From the NCBI GenBank assembly GCA_903923795.1, contig CAIXYX010000118.1, positions 1 to 24,644 of the forward strand: a DNA stretch of 24,644 nt. Direction: 5' to 3'. Made by a program: the position numbers and the translations under genes. This document shows, piece by piece, positions 6,415 to 12,961 of this stretch; position 1 is the first letter of the stretch; each line of letters opens with the position of its first letter. Origin of the DNA: an uncultured Microcaldota archaeon (GTDB lineage: Archaea; Micrarchaeota; Micrarchaeia; Anstonellales; Anstonellaceae). The notes beneath the pieces were generated by a model. That model had not been told where the DNA came from, searched no databases, and saw only the letters and a list, made by a program, of their open reading frames with translations.

Positions 6415-6948
6415 ATGGATATCCCGATGCGCGATAAATTGCTGTTCTGGTCAGTGGTGCTCCTCTCGCTCCTTGTCTTCACGAGCATCTGGCTCGCGCA
6501 TCCGCCGAACGCAGTGCAGAAAGAGATGAGTGCGGCACAGGCGGCGAATACTGGCGCGCCTGCTCGAGCGGCAGGAGCCGATAATCGGTTGAACCCACCA
6601 TCTTCTTTGGCCACAGCCTCGAATTCGAGCGAGCAGGTGCAGCTGGATTATCTCTACGCCGACTGGTGCCCCCATTGTCAGGCCACGCGCCCGGTTTTGA
6701 TGAGCGTGGCGACTCATTTCGGCACATCAGTCAACCTGAATGAGTGGAACGAGGCCCTTCGGGCGAGCGACCCGCAGGTGGCGGCCATTTATGCGAAATA
6801 CAAAGGCGAGGGCGCATTCGTGGGGTTCCCCACAATCGTGGCGCACGGGCCGAAAGGCGAATCTCATCTCACCGGCGAGCAGACTGAAAGCGAGATAATG
6901 ACTTGGCTGTGTAATCAGTACAATGTCAAACCGGCTGCATGCGGATAA
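6415..6948 (+). CDS. Membrane-anchored extracytoplasmic thioredoxin-like protein
   Basis: 177 residues. A single N-terminal hydrophobic segment (residues 9-28, LLFWSVVLLSLLVFTSIWLA) is followed by an Ala/Asn/Ser-rich linker to about residue 73. The thioredoxin fold has WCPHC at residues 84-88 and a cis-proline in VGFPTIV near residue 140. CPHC is the DsbA-type active site, so an oxidase or isomerase role outside the membrane is plausible. Two additional Cys near the C-terminus (WLCNQ and AACG) are unusual and could form a structural disulfide. It may receive electrons from the CcdA-like fusion at 854-2125, though the two genes are 4 kb apart and separately transcribed. An internal Met at residue 5 is an alternative start. 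Confidence 0.8.
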   Translation: MDIPMRDKLLFWSVVLLSLLVFTSIWLAHPPNAVQKEMSAAQAANTGAPARAAGADNRLNPPSSLATASNSSEQVQLDYLYADWCPHCQATRPVLMSVATHFGTSVNLNEWNEALRASDPQVAAIYAKYKGEGAFVGFPTIVAHGPKGESHLTGEQTESEIMTWLCNQYNVKPAACG

Positions 6949-7069
6949 ATAGAGAAGTGACAGGGCTGAATCGCCCCATCCTCCGAACGGCTCATTTTCC
7001 CCAAACCCCGCGTATTAAAGTTTTTTCCAAAGATAGCATCATCTATTACAGTCAGCGAAAGGTAGACAC

Positions 7070-7870
7070 ATGATATTCAATCCAACACTCTTAGATGACA
7101 TCCGAAAGACCATCGACTCGGGTTATTACGAGCGCCTGACAACTGTTCGGCGGGAGCGCAAATCTTTGTGCGAGAGGCTCGAGGCCGAATTGAACGAGGG
7201 CAGACTGCCCCTTATCCTCGAGGTTGCCGTCGCGTGGCCGGATTCAGGGCTTCTTTTGCCGAACCGCACGCAGGCAGCCGACCTCATCGACCGCCTCGCC
7301 CTGCTCTCGCCCACCGCCATGAGCATGTGGGTGGAGCCCCGGCATCATGCCGGCGACTTGCGCTGGCTTGCGCATGAGAGGGAATTCCCGATAATTTGCA
7401 AAGACCTTATCATCGACGCGCGGCAGATTGTCGGCGGGGATGCGGTGCTTTTGAAGAGGCCGCTCATCAAACTCGCGGGCGCGAACGAGCATGCGCTCAT
7501 TGAGGCTGCGCATGACCTTGATTTAGAAGTGATTATGGAGGTGCGAACCCCCGAGGAAATGAGCGGGGCGAAAGGCACCGAGGCCGACATCATCGCGATT
7601 CATAATGCGGGCCCCAACGGGCACGGGCCCGACATCAATGTGAGTTTGCAGATGCTCAATGCGAACCACACCAGCCGGCCCGTCATCTCGACAATGGGCA
7701 TTCGCACGCCCGCGCAGGTACGCTCGCTGATTTCGGCTGGAGCATCGGCAGTGGAATTGGACGCGCCTGCCACTGGCTCGGCGCAGGCCTTTGAATTGAT
7801 AGACGAATTGAAGAAAGCGGTGGGGGGCAGGGGGCCGGTGAGGGCGGAGAAGAAGGGGGAAGGCAGTTAA
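7070..7870 (+). CDS. Divergent indole-3-glycerol-phosphate-synthase-like TIM-barrel protein
   Basis: 266 residues with the block order of TrpC: ILEV near 49, ICKDLIIDARQI at 109-120, GGDAVLL, LEVIMEV at 152-158, IIAIHNAG at 174-181, then STMGIRTPAQV at 207-217 and the AVELDAP phosphate-site region. Compared with the textbook motifs, Glu51, Lys111, Glu157 and Asn179 appear present. The Lys of the first EIK block is missing (EVAVAW), and the catalytic Glu-Ser of the VAESG block is replaced by Thr-Met. No other trp gene is nearby. It may be a paralogue with another substrate or a diverged synthase. A GGT sequence seven bases before the ATG and TATTAAAG about 53 bases upstream support the start. 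Residue comparisons are from memory of family motifs, not an alignment. Confidence 0.65.
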   Translation: MIFNPTLLDDIRKTIDSGYYERLTTVRRERKSLCERLEAELNEGRLPLILEVAVAWPDSGLLLPNRTQAADLIDRLALLSPTAMSMWVEPRHHAGDLRWLAHEREFPIICKDLIIDARQIVGGDAVLLKRPLIKLAGANEHALIEAAHDLDLEVIMEVRTPEEMSGAKGTEADIIAIHNAGPNGHGPDINVSLQMLNANHTSRPVISTMGIRTPAQVRSLISAGASAVELDAPATGSAQAFELIDELKKAVGGRGPVRAEKKGEGS

Positions 7871-7875
7871 GCGTC

Positions 7876-8271
7876 TTAGACTGGTTCTTTTCGGCGGATT
7901 GATTTTATCTTGTCGAATGCTTTGTCGTAGCTGAAGATGGTTTCGATGTCATTCGAGCGCATCACAGCTGCGTGGTAGGCGTCGGATGCATCCAGACCCT
8001 GCGTTATGAGATCGGGCACATGCTCCATGTCGCTCGCTTCCACTCCGAGGATTTCGAGATGAGGGGTCTTGCGGAGGTTGGAGAATACCCGGACCCCTTC
8101 ATCGGGCCCGTTTTTCTGCGAGAAGAAATAGAGCACTTCGTTAAGCACCAGCACGCTTGTTTTTGCGTTCATCTCGCCTTTGCTGATCCGTGAGAGCAAA
8201 CGCCTGCTGGAAATGAATCTTTGCCCCGTGGAATCATAAGCGTGGATGAAGATGTTGGCATCAAGGAACAT
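7876..8271 (-). CDS. vapC: PIN-domain ribonuclease, VapC-type toxin
   Basis: 131 residues beginning MFLDANIFIHAY. The PIN acidic residues are visible: Asp4 in the first strand, Glu in VLNEVLYF near residue 57, Asp in GLDASDAYHAA near 95, and Asp in FSYDKAFD near 115. PIN toxins cleave RNA with bound Mg. The start at 8271 lies inside the end of the upstream AbrB gene (11-nt overlap), with GAGGGGTG just upstream, so the two are translationally coupled as expected for a toxin-antitoxin pair. A longer reading to 8415 only adds a basic, low-complexity shadow of the antitoxin gene. Confidence 0.85.
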   Translation of the reverse strand: MFLDANIFIHAYDSTGQRFISSRRLLSRISKGEMNAKTSVLVLNEVLYFFSQKNGPDEGVRVFSNLRKTPHLEILGVEASDMEHVPDLITQGLDASDAYHAAVMRSNDIETIFSYDKAFDKIKSIRRKEPV

Positions 8272-8509
8272 GCATCCACCCCTCAAGCATCTTCTTCTTG
8301 GACTGCAGAATGCGCTTATCGGTCTCCGCATCGCTCGACGTATGGCCCGAGGTGAGGCGCTCGAATTCCTCGAAATAATCGTCGTCTGACTCGAGGATGA
8401 TTTTGCTGTTCTCAACTCTTGCGGTCAGCTGCGAGCCGGCTTTGAGGTGCAACTGGTCCCTAATGCGCTTTGGGATCACGATTTGGCCTTTCTCATACAT
8501 CTGCACCAT
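8261..8509 (-). CDS. vapB: SpoVT-AbrB-type antitoxin, VapB-like
   Basis: 82 residues. The N-terminal swapped-hairpin DNA-binding motif reads YEKGQIVIPKRIRDQLHLKAG at residues 5-25, typical of AbrB/MazE-type antitoxins. The C-terminal part is acidic then basic and should wrap the toxin. The start at 8509 is chosen because GGTGG lies four bases upstream and GTATAAC about 25 bases upstream. A reading from 8569 would run through this promoter. The product would bind and neutralise the PIN protein and repress its own promoter. Confidence 0.82.
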   Translation of the reverse strand: MVQMYEKGQIVIPKRIRDQLHLKAGSQLTARVENSKIILESDDDYFEEFERLTSGHTSSDAETDKRILQSKKKMLEGWMHVP

Positions 8510-8603
8510 GTTTCCACCAGAAGTTATACTGCTGGTAGGAATTATTATGTCTTTGGTATGCGGGTTCATATGCTCAGCCTCTCGCCATATGTCTGCCCTC
8601 GTA

Positions 8604-8873
8604 TCATTCCTCGTGATTCTGCCAAAGCTTTCTTTTCTGGTTGAGCAAATCTTTTGACACGGCCAACAGTTGAGTGCTTATGCGCAAAGCCTCGTCTGGA
8701 GACAATCTGATGGCCTGCTGGCTCACCGTGTTGAGTATGCGCACCACCACAATGCCGTCCCTCGGAAATCCGTTAACCTCGGCCGCATCCTCGCGCTCGA
8801 GGCGCAGGGCGTTTCGGTGGCTTTCGCCCTTGTCATCCTTCCACCAATGCACAATCTCCTCCTCAACAACCAT
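8604..8873 (-). CDS. Hypothetical 89-aa protein
   Basis: 89 residues, MVVEEEIVHWWKDDKGE at the start. The first half is predicted beta-rich (GIVVVRILN) and the second half amphipathic helices (LSPDEALRISTQLLAVSKDLL). The I-R-L-S-P-D-E-A-L pattern is common in small archaeal and phage proteins of unknown role, but I do not assign a family. It lies 95 bases upstream of the VapBC pair on the same strand; the antitoxin has its own TATA box. GGGCGAT sits four bases before the ATG. Confidence 0.6.
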   Translation of the reverse strand: MVVEEEIVHWWKDDKGESHRNALRLEREDAAEVNGFPRDGIVVVRILNTVSQQAIRLSPDEALRISTQLLAVSKDLLNQKRKLWQNHEE

Positions 8874-8954
8874 GTGAATCGCCCCCTATCCGCCCGATTA
8901 TTCGGCTCAACTCGCCCGTACTAATAGAGTTTAGGAAGTATAGATGGCTTTGGA

Positions 8955-8971
8955 GAGGGTAGGTTTCCGGT
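8955..8971. repeat. 17-bp motif shared with 3684-3700
   Basis: This is the second exact copy of GAGGGTAGGTTTCCGGT. On the minus strand it lies ten bases upstream of a TATA-like CTATACTT (8938-8945) that could serve the 89-aa gene. The nurA copy is likewise just upstream of a TATA box on the same strand. Confidence 0.5.
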
Positions 8972-9063
8972 GGTCTTCCGGTGGGTCTTGGGAAAAAGGG
9001 TTGAAAAAACTAGAAAATGGAAAATGCGAGGGAAAATGAAAGAAAACTAAACGTGGCCTGAGG

Positions 9064-9192
9064 TTATTCCTCCTCGTCATCCTCGAAGTCGTCGTCGAAG
9101 TCGTCATCCTCGTCTTCGTCGTCCTCGTCGTCGTCCTCTTCCTCGTCGTCGGGCTTTGCCTTAGTAAGCATCCAAGCAATGTCATATATCAT
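9064..9192 (-). CDS. Small acidic protein, poly-Asp/Glu tail
   Basis: 42 residues: MIYDIAWMLTKAKPDD, then an almost unbroken run of Asp and Glu with two Phe, ending EEE. The start at 9192 is supported by GGTGAT four bases upstream and a minus-strand TATA box (TTTATATAC, 9225-9233) that puts the predicted transcript start at about 9203, right at the ribosome binding site. The long reading of this frame through the glmS region is an antisense shadow; only this terminal segment has its own signals. The function is unknown. Acidic tails of this kind often bind basic proteins or nucleic-acid-binding partners, which is inference only. Confidence 0.6.
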   Translation of the reverse strand: MIYDIAWMLTKAKPDDEEEDDDEDDEDEDDDFDDDFEDDEEE

Positions 9193-9224
9193 GCCTATCA
9201 CCGCCCCCCATACCTGTTCTAAAA

Positions 9225-9235
9225 GTATATAAAGG
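9225..9235. promoter_or_regulatory. Shared bidirectional TATA region
   Basis: GTATATAAAGG reads as a TATA box on both strands. On the minus strand it fits the acidic-protein gene exactly. On the plus strand it could drive the TRAM transcript, with a second TATA-like AATTAATA at 9253-9260. Confidence 0.45.
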
Positions 9236-9288
9236 TTGGAGAAAGAAGTGGGAATTAATACACAACATTCAGAAAATAACAACGAAAA

Positions 9289-9351
9289 ATGGGCAAGAAA
9301 ACGGACTTGCACCACATGAAACGCATCTTTATTAGAGCCAGCGCGCCATGA
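9289..9351 (+). CDS. Possible 20-codon leader ORF upstream of the TRAM gene
   Basis: ATG at 9289 opens MGKKTDLHHMKRIFIRASAP and stops at 9351, 18 bases before the TRAM start. It is basic, lies directly downstream of the plus-strand TATA elements and begins within the expected leader. It could be a leader peptide or a chance ORF in a 5' UTR. No ribosome binding site is evident. Confidence 0.3.
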   Translation: MGKKTDLHHMKRIFIRASAP

Positions 9352-9369
9352 CATGGCCGGGGGGATAAT

Positions 9370-9570
9370 ATGAGCATGACGGCAGATCCACCAGTGAATG
9401 AGGGCCAAGTGATCAAGGTGACTATCGACACGGCGGGGCCGGCGGGAATCGGGTTGGCCCATGTCGAGGACTATGTGCTCTATGTGCACGGCGCAAGTGC
9501 GGGGCAGACATGCAAAGTGAAGATAAAGAAAATACACCGCACTTATGCTGACGCCGAAGTGGTTGGTTAG
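9370..9570 (+). CDS. TRAM-domain RNA-binding protein
   Basis: 66 residues, essentially one TRAM domain: VNEGQVIKVTID, then G-x-A-G-I-G-L-A-H-V-E-D-Y-V-L-Y-V-H-G-A, then GQTCKVKIKKIHRTYADAEVVG. Stand-alone TRAM proteins of 60-70 residues are an archaeal family of small RNA-binding beta-barrels thought to act as RNA chaperones. The ATG has a G-rich GGGGGGA five bases upstream. The stop is followed by T-rich sequence (9605-9617) that probably ends the transcript. Confidence 0.85.
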   Translation: MSMTADPPVNEGQVIKVTIDTAGPAGIGLAHVEDYVLYVHGASAGQTCKVKIKKIHRTYADAEVVG

Positions 9571-9601
9571 GAATTTCGACTGATAGAAACTATTAAAAAG
9601 C

Positions 9602-9619
9602 AAATTTTTTCTCTTTTCG
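9602..9619 (+). terminator. T-rich transcription terminator after TRAM
   Basis: The stretch AAATTTTTTCTCTTTTC follows the TRAM stop by about 30 bases. Archaeal polymerase terminates on such U-rich runs without needing a hairpin. Confidence 0.4.
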
Positions 9620-9623
9620 TTCA

Positions 9624-9651
9624 TTTTAAAAGATTTGCCTGCTTTTAGCAG
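9624..9651 (+). promoter_or_regulatory. glmS TATA box followed by a CTGC/GCAG palindrome
   Basis: TTTTAAAAG (9624-9632) is centred 27 bases before the glmS ATG, which indicates a leaderless message. Between TATA box and start lies CTGC-TTTTA-GCAG (9639-9651), a short inverted repeat in a position where a bound repressor would block initiation. Confidence 0.4.
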
Positions 9652-9654
9652 ACT

Positions 9655-11415
9655 ATGTGCGGAATCATAGGCTATATCGGGCATCGGCGAGCCTCGGAAG
9701 TTTTGCTGCACGGCCTCTCGCAAGTCGAATACCGCGGATATGATTCGGCCGGCATGGTGGTGTCGAGCGGACATGGCATGCGCCTCATAAAAGACAAGGG
9801 CAAACTGCGCGACATACATGCCAAGCACAACTTCCTCCAGCTCGAGGGCGGCATCGGCCTTGGGCACACGCGATGGGCGACGCACGGCGAGCCGTGCGAG
9901 AGGAATTCGCATCCTCACAGCGATTGTCTTGGCAAAGTCGCAGTGGTGCACAACGGCATCATCGAAAACCATCGCGTGCTCAAAGAGGAGCTGGTGGGAA
10001 AAGGGCACAGATTCACCTCTGACACCGACACCGAGGTTGTGGCGCACTTGGTGGAGGAAGGGCTGAAAAGCGGCGCGGATGCGCCGGCGGCAGTCAAAAA
10101 GGCTGTAGCGCGCCTCGAGGGCACATATGCGCTCGGAATACTCATAGCTGGCGAGAATCGGCTTTTCTTGGCGCGGAGGCACGCGCCGCTCATCATCGGA
10201 CGCGGGAAAAAAGACGAGATGTTCTTCGCCTCGGACATACCCGCCCTGCTTGGTTATACGAGAGATTTTATTTTGCTGAACGAGGGCGACATCGCGCAGC
10301 TCGATTCGCGCGGGGCGATAATCTGGGGCGCTGATGGCAAAGAAGCCGTGCGCCCGCCACTTCATGTCAACTGGACGCCGCAGATGGCGCAAAAAGACGG
10401 GCATGACTATTTCATGATAAAGGAGATTCTGGAGCAGCCGCTCACTTTGGCATCGGCGGTGTCGGCAGATGTCACGGGCGGGGTAAAACTGCTAAAAAGT
10501 GCGAAATATCCGGCCATAGTTGCCTGCGGCACCTCGTATTACGCGGCGCTTGTCATGCAATTTTTGCTGCACAAGGCGGGGCGGCCGGCGTCGGCATACA
10601 TCGGCTCGGAATACGCCTCCTGGAGGATGCGCGGCGAGGATTTGGTCGTGGCGATTTCGCAGTCGGGTGAGACGGCGGACACGCTCACGGCTGTGCGTTT
10701 GGCGAAGGAGGATGGCGCGAAGGTGCTGGCCATCACAAATGTCGTCGGCTCCACCCTCTCGCGCGAGGCGGACGCCACAATTTATATCGGAGTGGGGCCG
10801 GAAGTCGGAGTGGTGGCCACAAAGACATTCACAGGCCAATTGGCAGTCATCTACAAGCTTGTCTACACAATGAACGGGAATAAAGCCGGGCTCGAGGAAT
10901 TGGCCGCGATGCCGTCACACATGCAGAAGATGCTGGACGAGGTGCAGGGGCAGGTGAAGCAATTGGCCGCCTTGATGGCCAAGAGAAAGAACTTCTTCTT
11001 CATCTCGCGAGGGGCGGGCTGGCCATGCGCATTGGAAGCTGCGCTCAAGCTGAAAGAGATAACATACCTGCACGCCGAGGCCTATGCTGCCGGGGAATTG
11101 AAGCACGGGCCGATTTCCATGCTCGAGGACAAGGTGCCGGTCATCGCCATCGCGCCCTCGGGCCCGCTCGCAGCCAAGATGGAGAGCAACATACGCGAAT
11201 GCAAGGCGCGCGGGGCGTCGATGATTGTGCTCTCCGATGACAAGAGTCTTTTGCAGGAAGGGGAATACGCGTTGAGCATGCCGGCTGTGAGCGAGGATTT
11301 GGTGCCGCTGTTCTACATATTGCCCATGCAGCTTTTGGCGTATTACATGACGCTCGAATTGGGGCGCGACCCGGACCAGCCGAGGAATCTGGCGAAGAGC
11401 GTGACGGTGGAATAG
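9655..11415 (+). CDS. glmS: Glutamine--fructose-6-phosphate aminotransferase
   Basis: 586 residues, normal for GlmS, which makes glucosamine-6-phosphate from fructose-6-phosphate and glutamine for amino-sugar synthesis. The N-terminal glutaminase domain starts MCGIIGYIG with the nucleophile Cys2, then EYRGYDSAG, GLGHTRWATHG and SDTDTE. Two sugar-isomerase domains follow: VACGTSYYAA near residue 287, SQSGETADT near 334, TKTFTGQ, and ISRGAGWPCALEAALKLKE then AYAAGELKHGP. The C-terminus DPDQPRNLAKSVTVE is the conserved substrate-covering tail. All key blocks are intact. It stands alone, without other amino-sugar genes. Confidence 0.97.
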   Translation: MCGIIGYIGHRRASEVLLHGLSQVEYRGYDSAGMVVSSGHGMRLIKDKGKLRDIHAKHNFLQLEGGIGLGHTRWATHGEPCERNSHPHSDCLGKVAVVHNGIIENHRVLKEELVGKGHRFTSDTDTEVVAHLVEEGLKSGADAPAAVKKAVARLEGTYALGILIAGENRLFLARRHAPLIIGRGKKDEMFFASDIPALLGYTRDFILLNEGDIAQLDSRGAIIWGADGKEAVRPPLHVNWTPQMAQKDGHDYFMIKEILEQPLTLASAVSADVTGGVKLLKSAKYPAIVACGTSYYAALVMQFLLHKAGRPASAYIGSEYASWRMRGEDLVVAISQSGETADTLTAVRLAKEDGAKVLAITNVVGSTLSREADATIYIGVGPEVGVVATKTFTGQLAVIYKLVYTMNGNKAGLEELAAMPSHMQKMLDEVQGQVKQLAALMAKRKNFFFISRGAGWPCALEAALKLKEITYLHAEAYAAGELKHGPISMLEDKVPVIAIAPSGPLAAKMESNIRECKARGASMIVLSDDKSLLQEGEYALSMPAVSEDLVPLFYILPMQLLAYYMTLELGRDPDQPRNLAKSVTVE

Positions 11416-11422
11416 ACAAAAG

Positions 11423-11430
11423 CTATAAAC
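11423..11430 (+). promoter_or_regulatory. TATA box of the Pro/Ser/Gln-rich protein gene
   Basis: CTATAAAC eight bases after the glmS stop would start transcription near 11452 and leave a short leader containing the GGTGG site before the ATG at 11478. Confidence 0.4.
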
Positions 11431-11477
11431 TCTGTGGCCGAGGACTCCGTGTCCAATCATCTCGCGGGGTGGCATTC

Positions 11478-11996
11478 ATGTCGAATATAAAAAAACAGAT
11501 TCTGGTAAGCGGCAATCCCCATTATGTGGAGATAAATTCCTCTCTTGAGTTGGAGGAAGTCGAAGTGACGGGGTCTGATCCCATCACCGGCAAGGTTGTC
11601 CACATCTCGATGTCATCCATGCTAAAAGCCACTCCGGAGCCGGCGCAGGCGCACTCGTGGCAGATAACTCCTGATCCTCCATATTCCTCTCCGCAGAGCC
11701 AAGCCTCACCCGCCCCAATGGACATGTTCTCGGATATGCCCATGCCCGAACCATCTGCCGCGCCGGAGCAGTCCGTTTCGCAGCAGCAGTCAATCACGCC
11801 CGCTTTCTCGGCGCAAGGGCAGGGCTTGCCGATGTTTTCGCAACAGACGCCGCTCGAGAACCAGGCTCTCTCCTCACCTCTCACGCGCACGCTGACGCCG
11901 AGCCTTCAGGCGCCCGCGCAGGGGCTTGAGGGCATCAGGAAGAAGAGCGAGAAAGAGGAAGTGGACGAGACGCTGGACGGGATGTACAGATACTAA
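11478..11996 (+). CDS. Pro/Ser/Gln-rich protein of unknown function
   Basis: 172 residues. The first 45 residues look folded (KKQILVSGNPHYVEINSSL, then EVEVTGSDPITGKVVHIS). From about 48 to 145 the chain is low complexity, rich in Pro, Ser, Gln, Ala and Met, so probably disordered. A charged tail (KKSEKEEVDETLDGMYRY) ends it. No signal peptide or membrane segment is seen. The start at 11478 has GGTGG five bases upstream; a GTG three codons earlier is the alternative. Its stop overlaps the convergent HAD gene by four bases. I do not recognise the family. Confidence 0.6.
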   Translation: MSNIKKQILVSGNPHYVEINSSLELEEVEVTGSDPITGKVVHISMSSMLKATPEPAQAHSWQITPDPPYSSPQSQASPAPMDMFSDMPMPEPSAAPEQSVSQQQSITPAFSAQGQGLPMFSQQTPLENQALSSPLTRTLTPSLQAPAQGLEGIRKKSEKEEVDETLDGMYRY

Positions 11997-12910
11997 ATTC
12001 CCAGCCACTTCGGCAAATCAGCAACTGTTGGAAGAATCGCGTCCGGCCTCAATATCCCTTTCGCTTTTTTCGCCTCTTCTTTTGTGGCCACGCCGGAAAG
12101 CACAAGCATGGATGAGAGGCCGGCCGATTTGGCGAAAGAGATGTCCATGTCGAGGCGGTCGCCGACGAAAAGGATTGATGAGCGCTTGATAGACTTGTCT
12201 TCTTCGCACAGCAAGTCAAGCATGTAGGTGTTCGGCTTGCCGACAACGAAATCAGGCTCGCGCAAAACTATATTTGAAAAAGATGAGCCGGCCGCTCGTC
12301 CGCCCGATTTCACTTTTCCTGCCGCATATGCCAGACTCACACTTACACCGCCCGAGCCCGGATGCACGCCGTTCTCCATAGGTAAAGTCGGGTCAAGATT
12401 GCAGGCAACCCATTTCGCGCCCGAGAGAAGGACGTCGAGAGCTGCTGCCAATTTCGCATAGGTGACATGGCGGTCGAGGCCGGTGATGAGCACCTGTGCA
12501 GATGGCGAACGCTCGCCATGAGGCAGATGGGAAAATGTTGTGGCGCATTCCTGCTCGCCGGGCAGGCAGAATGGCGAGACGACGAAACCCGCCCCGCGCA
12601 ATTCGTTTCGCAAGCCCTGCTCGCCGAGCACATAGAGAGAATGGGGCTTTGGCTGGATTTTTTTGACATAGCAGGCGGCCGCATATGCCGAAGTCATGAT
12701 TTCGTCTTTGGAGGCTTTGATACCCATACGAGTGAGACGGGCGAGCAATTGAGAACGTGAGCGCGTGGCGTTGTTGGTGATGAATGAGACTGAATAGCCT
12801 GCGGCGCGGATTTTGCTCAGGGCAGCGCCTGCGCCATTGATTGGCGTGTGGCCGCGGTAGATGACACCATCTAAATCAAAGATGATGCGGGAGAATTTTC
12901 TATTCGTCAT
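11993..12910 (-). CDS. HAD-superfamily phosphatase, NagD/phosphoglycolate-phosphatase-like (subclass IIA)
   Basis: 305 residues. HAD motif I is IIFDLDGVIYRG at residues 8-19 with the two catalytic Asp. Motif II is FITNNATRSR near 43. The Lys of VVGKPN near 220 and motif III/IV FVGDRLDMDISFAKSAG near 258 complete the site. The long insert between motifs II and III is the type-IIA cap. Such enzymes hydrolyse small phosphate esters; the substrate cannot be told here. The length is a little above the usual 260. The start at 12910 is chosen because of its normal N-terminus; a GTG at 12946 would add 12 residues. It follows the DP2 stop by 51 bases on the same strand and may be cotranscribed. Confidence 0.85.
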   Translation of the reverse strand: MTNRKFSRIIFDLDGVIYRGHTPINGAGAALSKIRAAGYSVSFITNNATRSRSQLLARLTRMGIKASKDEIMTSAYAAACYVKKIQPKPHSLYVLGEQGLRNELRGAGFVVSPFCLPGEQECATTFSHLPHGERSPSAQVLITGLDRHVTYAKLAAALDVLLSGAKWVACNLDPTLPMENGVHPGSGGVSVSLAYAAGKVKSGGRAAGSSFSNIVLREPDFVVGKPNTYMLDLLCEEDKSIKRSSILFVGDRLDMDISFAKSAGLSSMLVLSGVATKEEAKKAKGILRPDAILPTVADLPKWLGI

Positions 12911-12961
12911 ATCTATGCCGCGTACGCAATGTTCAAAAAAGCTCACATGCGTGCGAAAAGC

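Noticed and set aside
8272..8415. N-terminal extension of the PIN toxin
   Set aside because: It lies within the antitoxin coding region, is basic and low in complexity, and the internal ATG at 8271 has a good ribosome binding site directly before the PIN motif.
9193..10404. Long open minus-strand frame opposite glmS (part of a 446-codon ORF)
   Set aside because: It is antisense to an unmistakable glmS with all motifs. The codon bias of glmS leaves the opposite frame open. Only the last 42 codons (9064-9192) have their own start signals and were kept.
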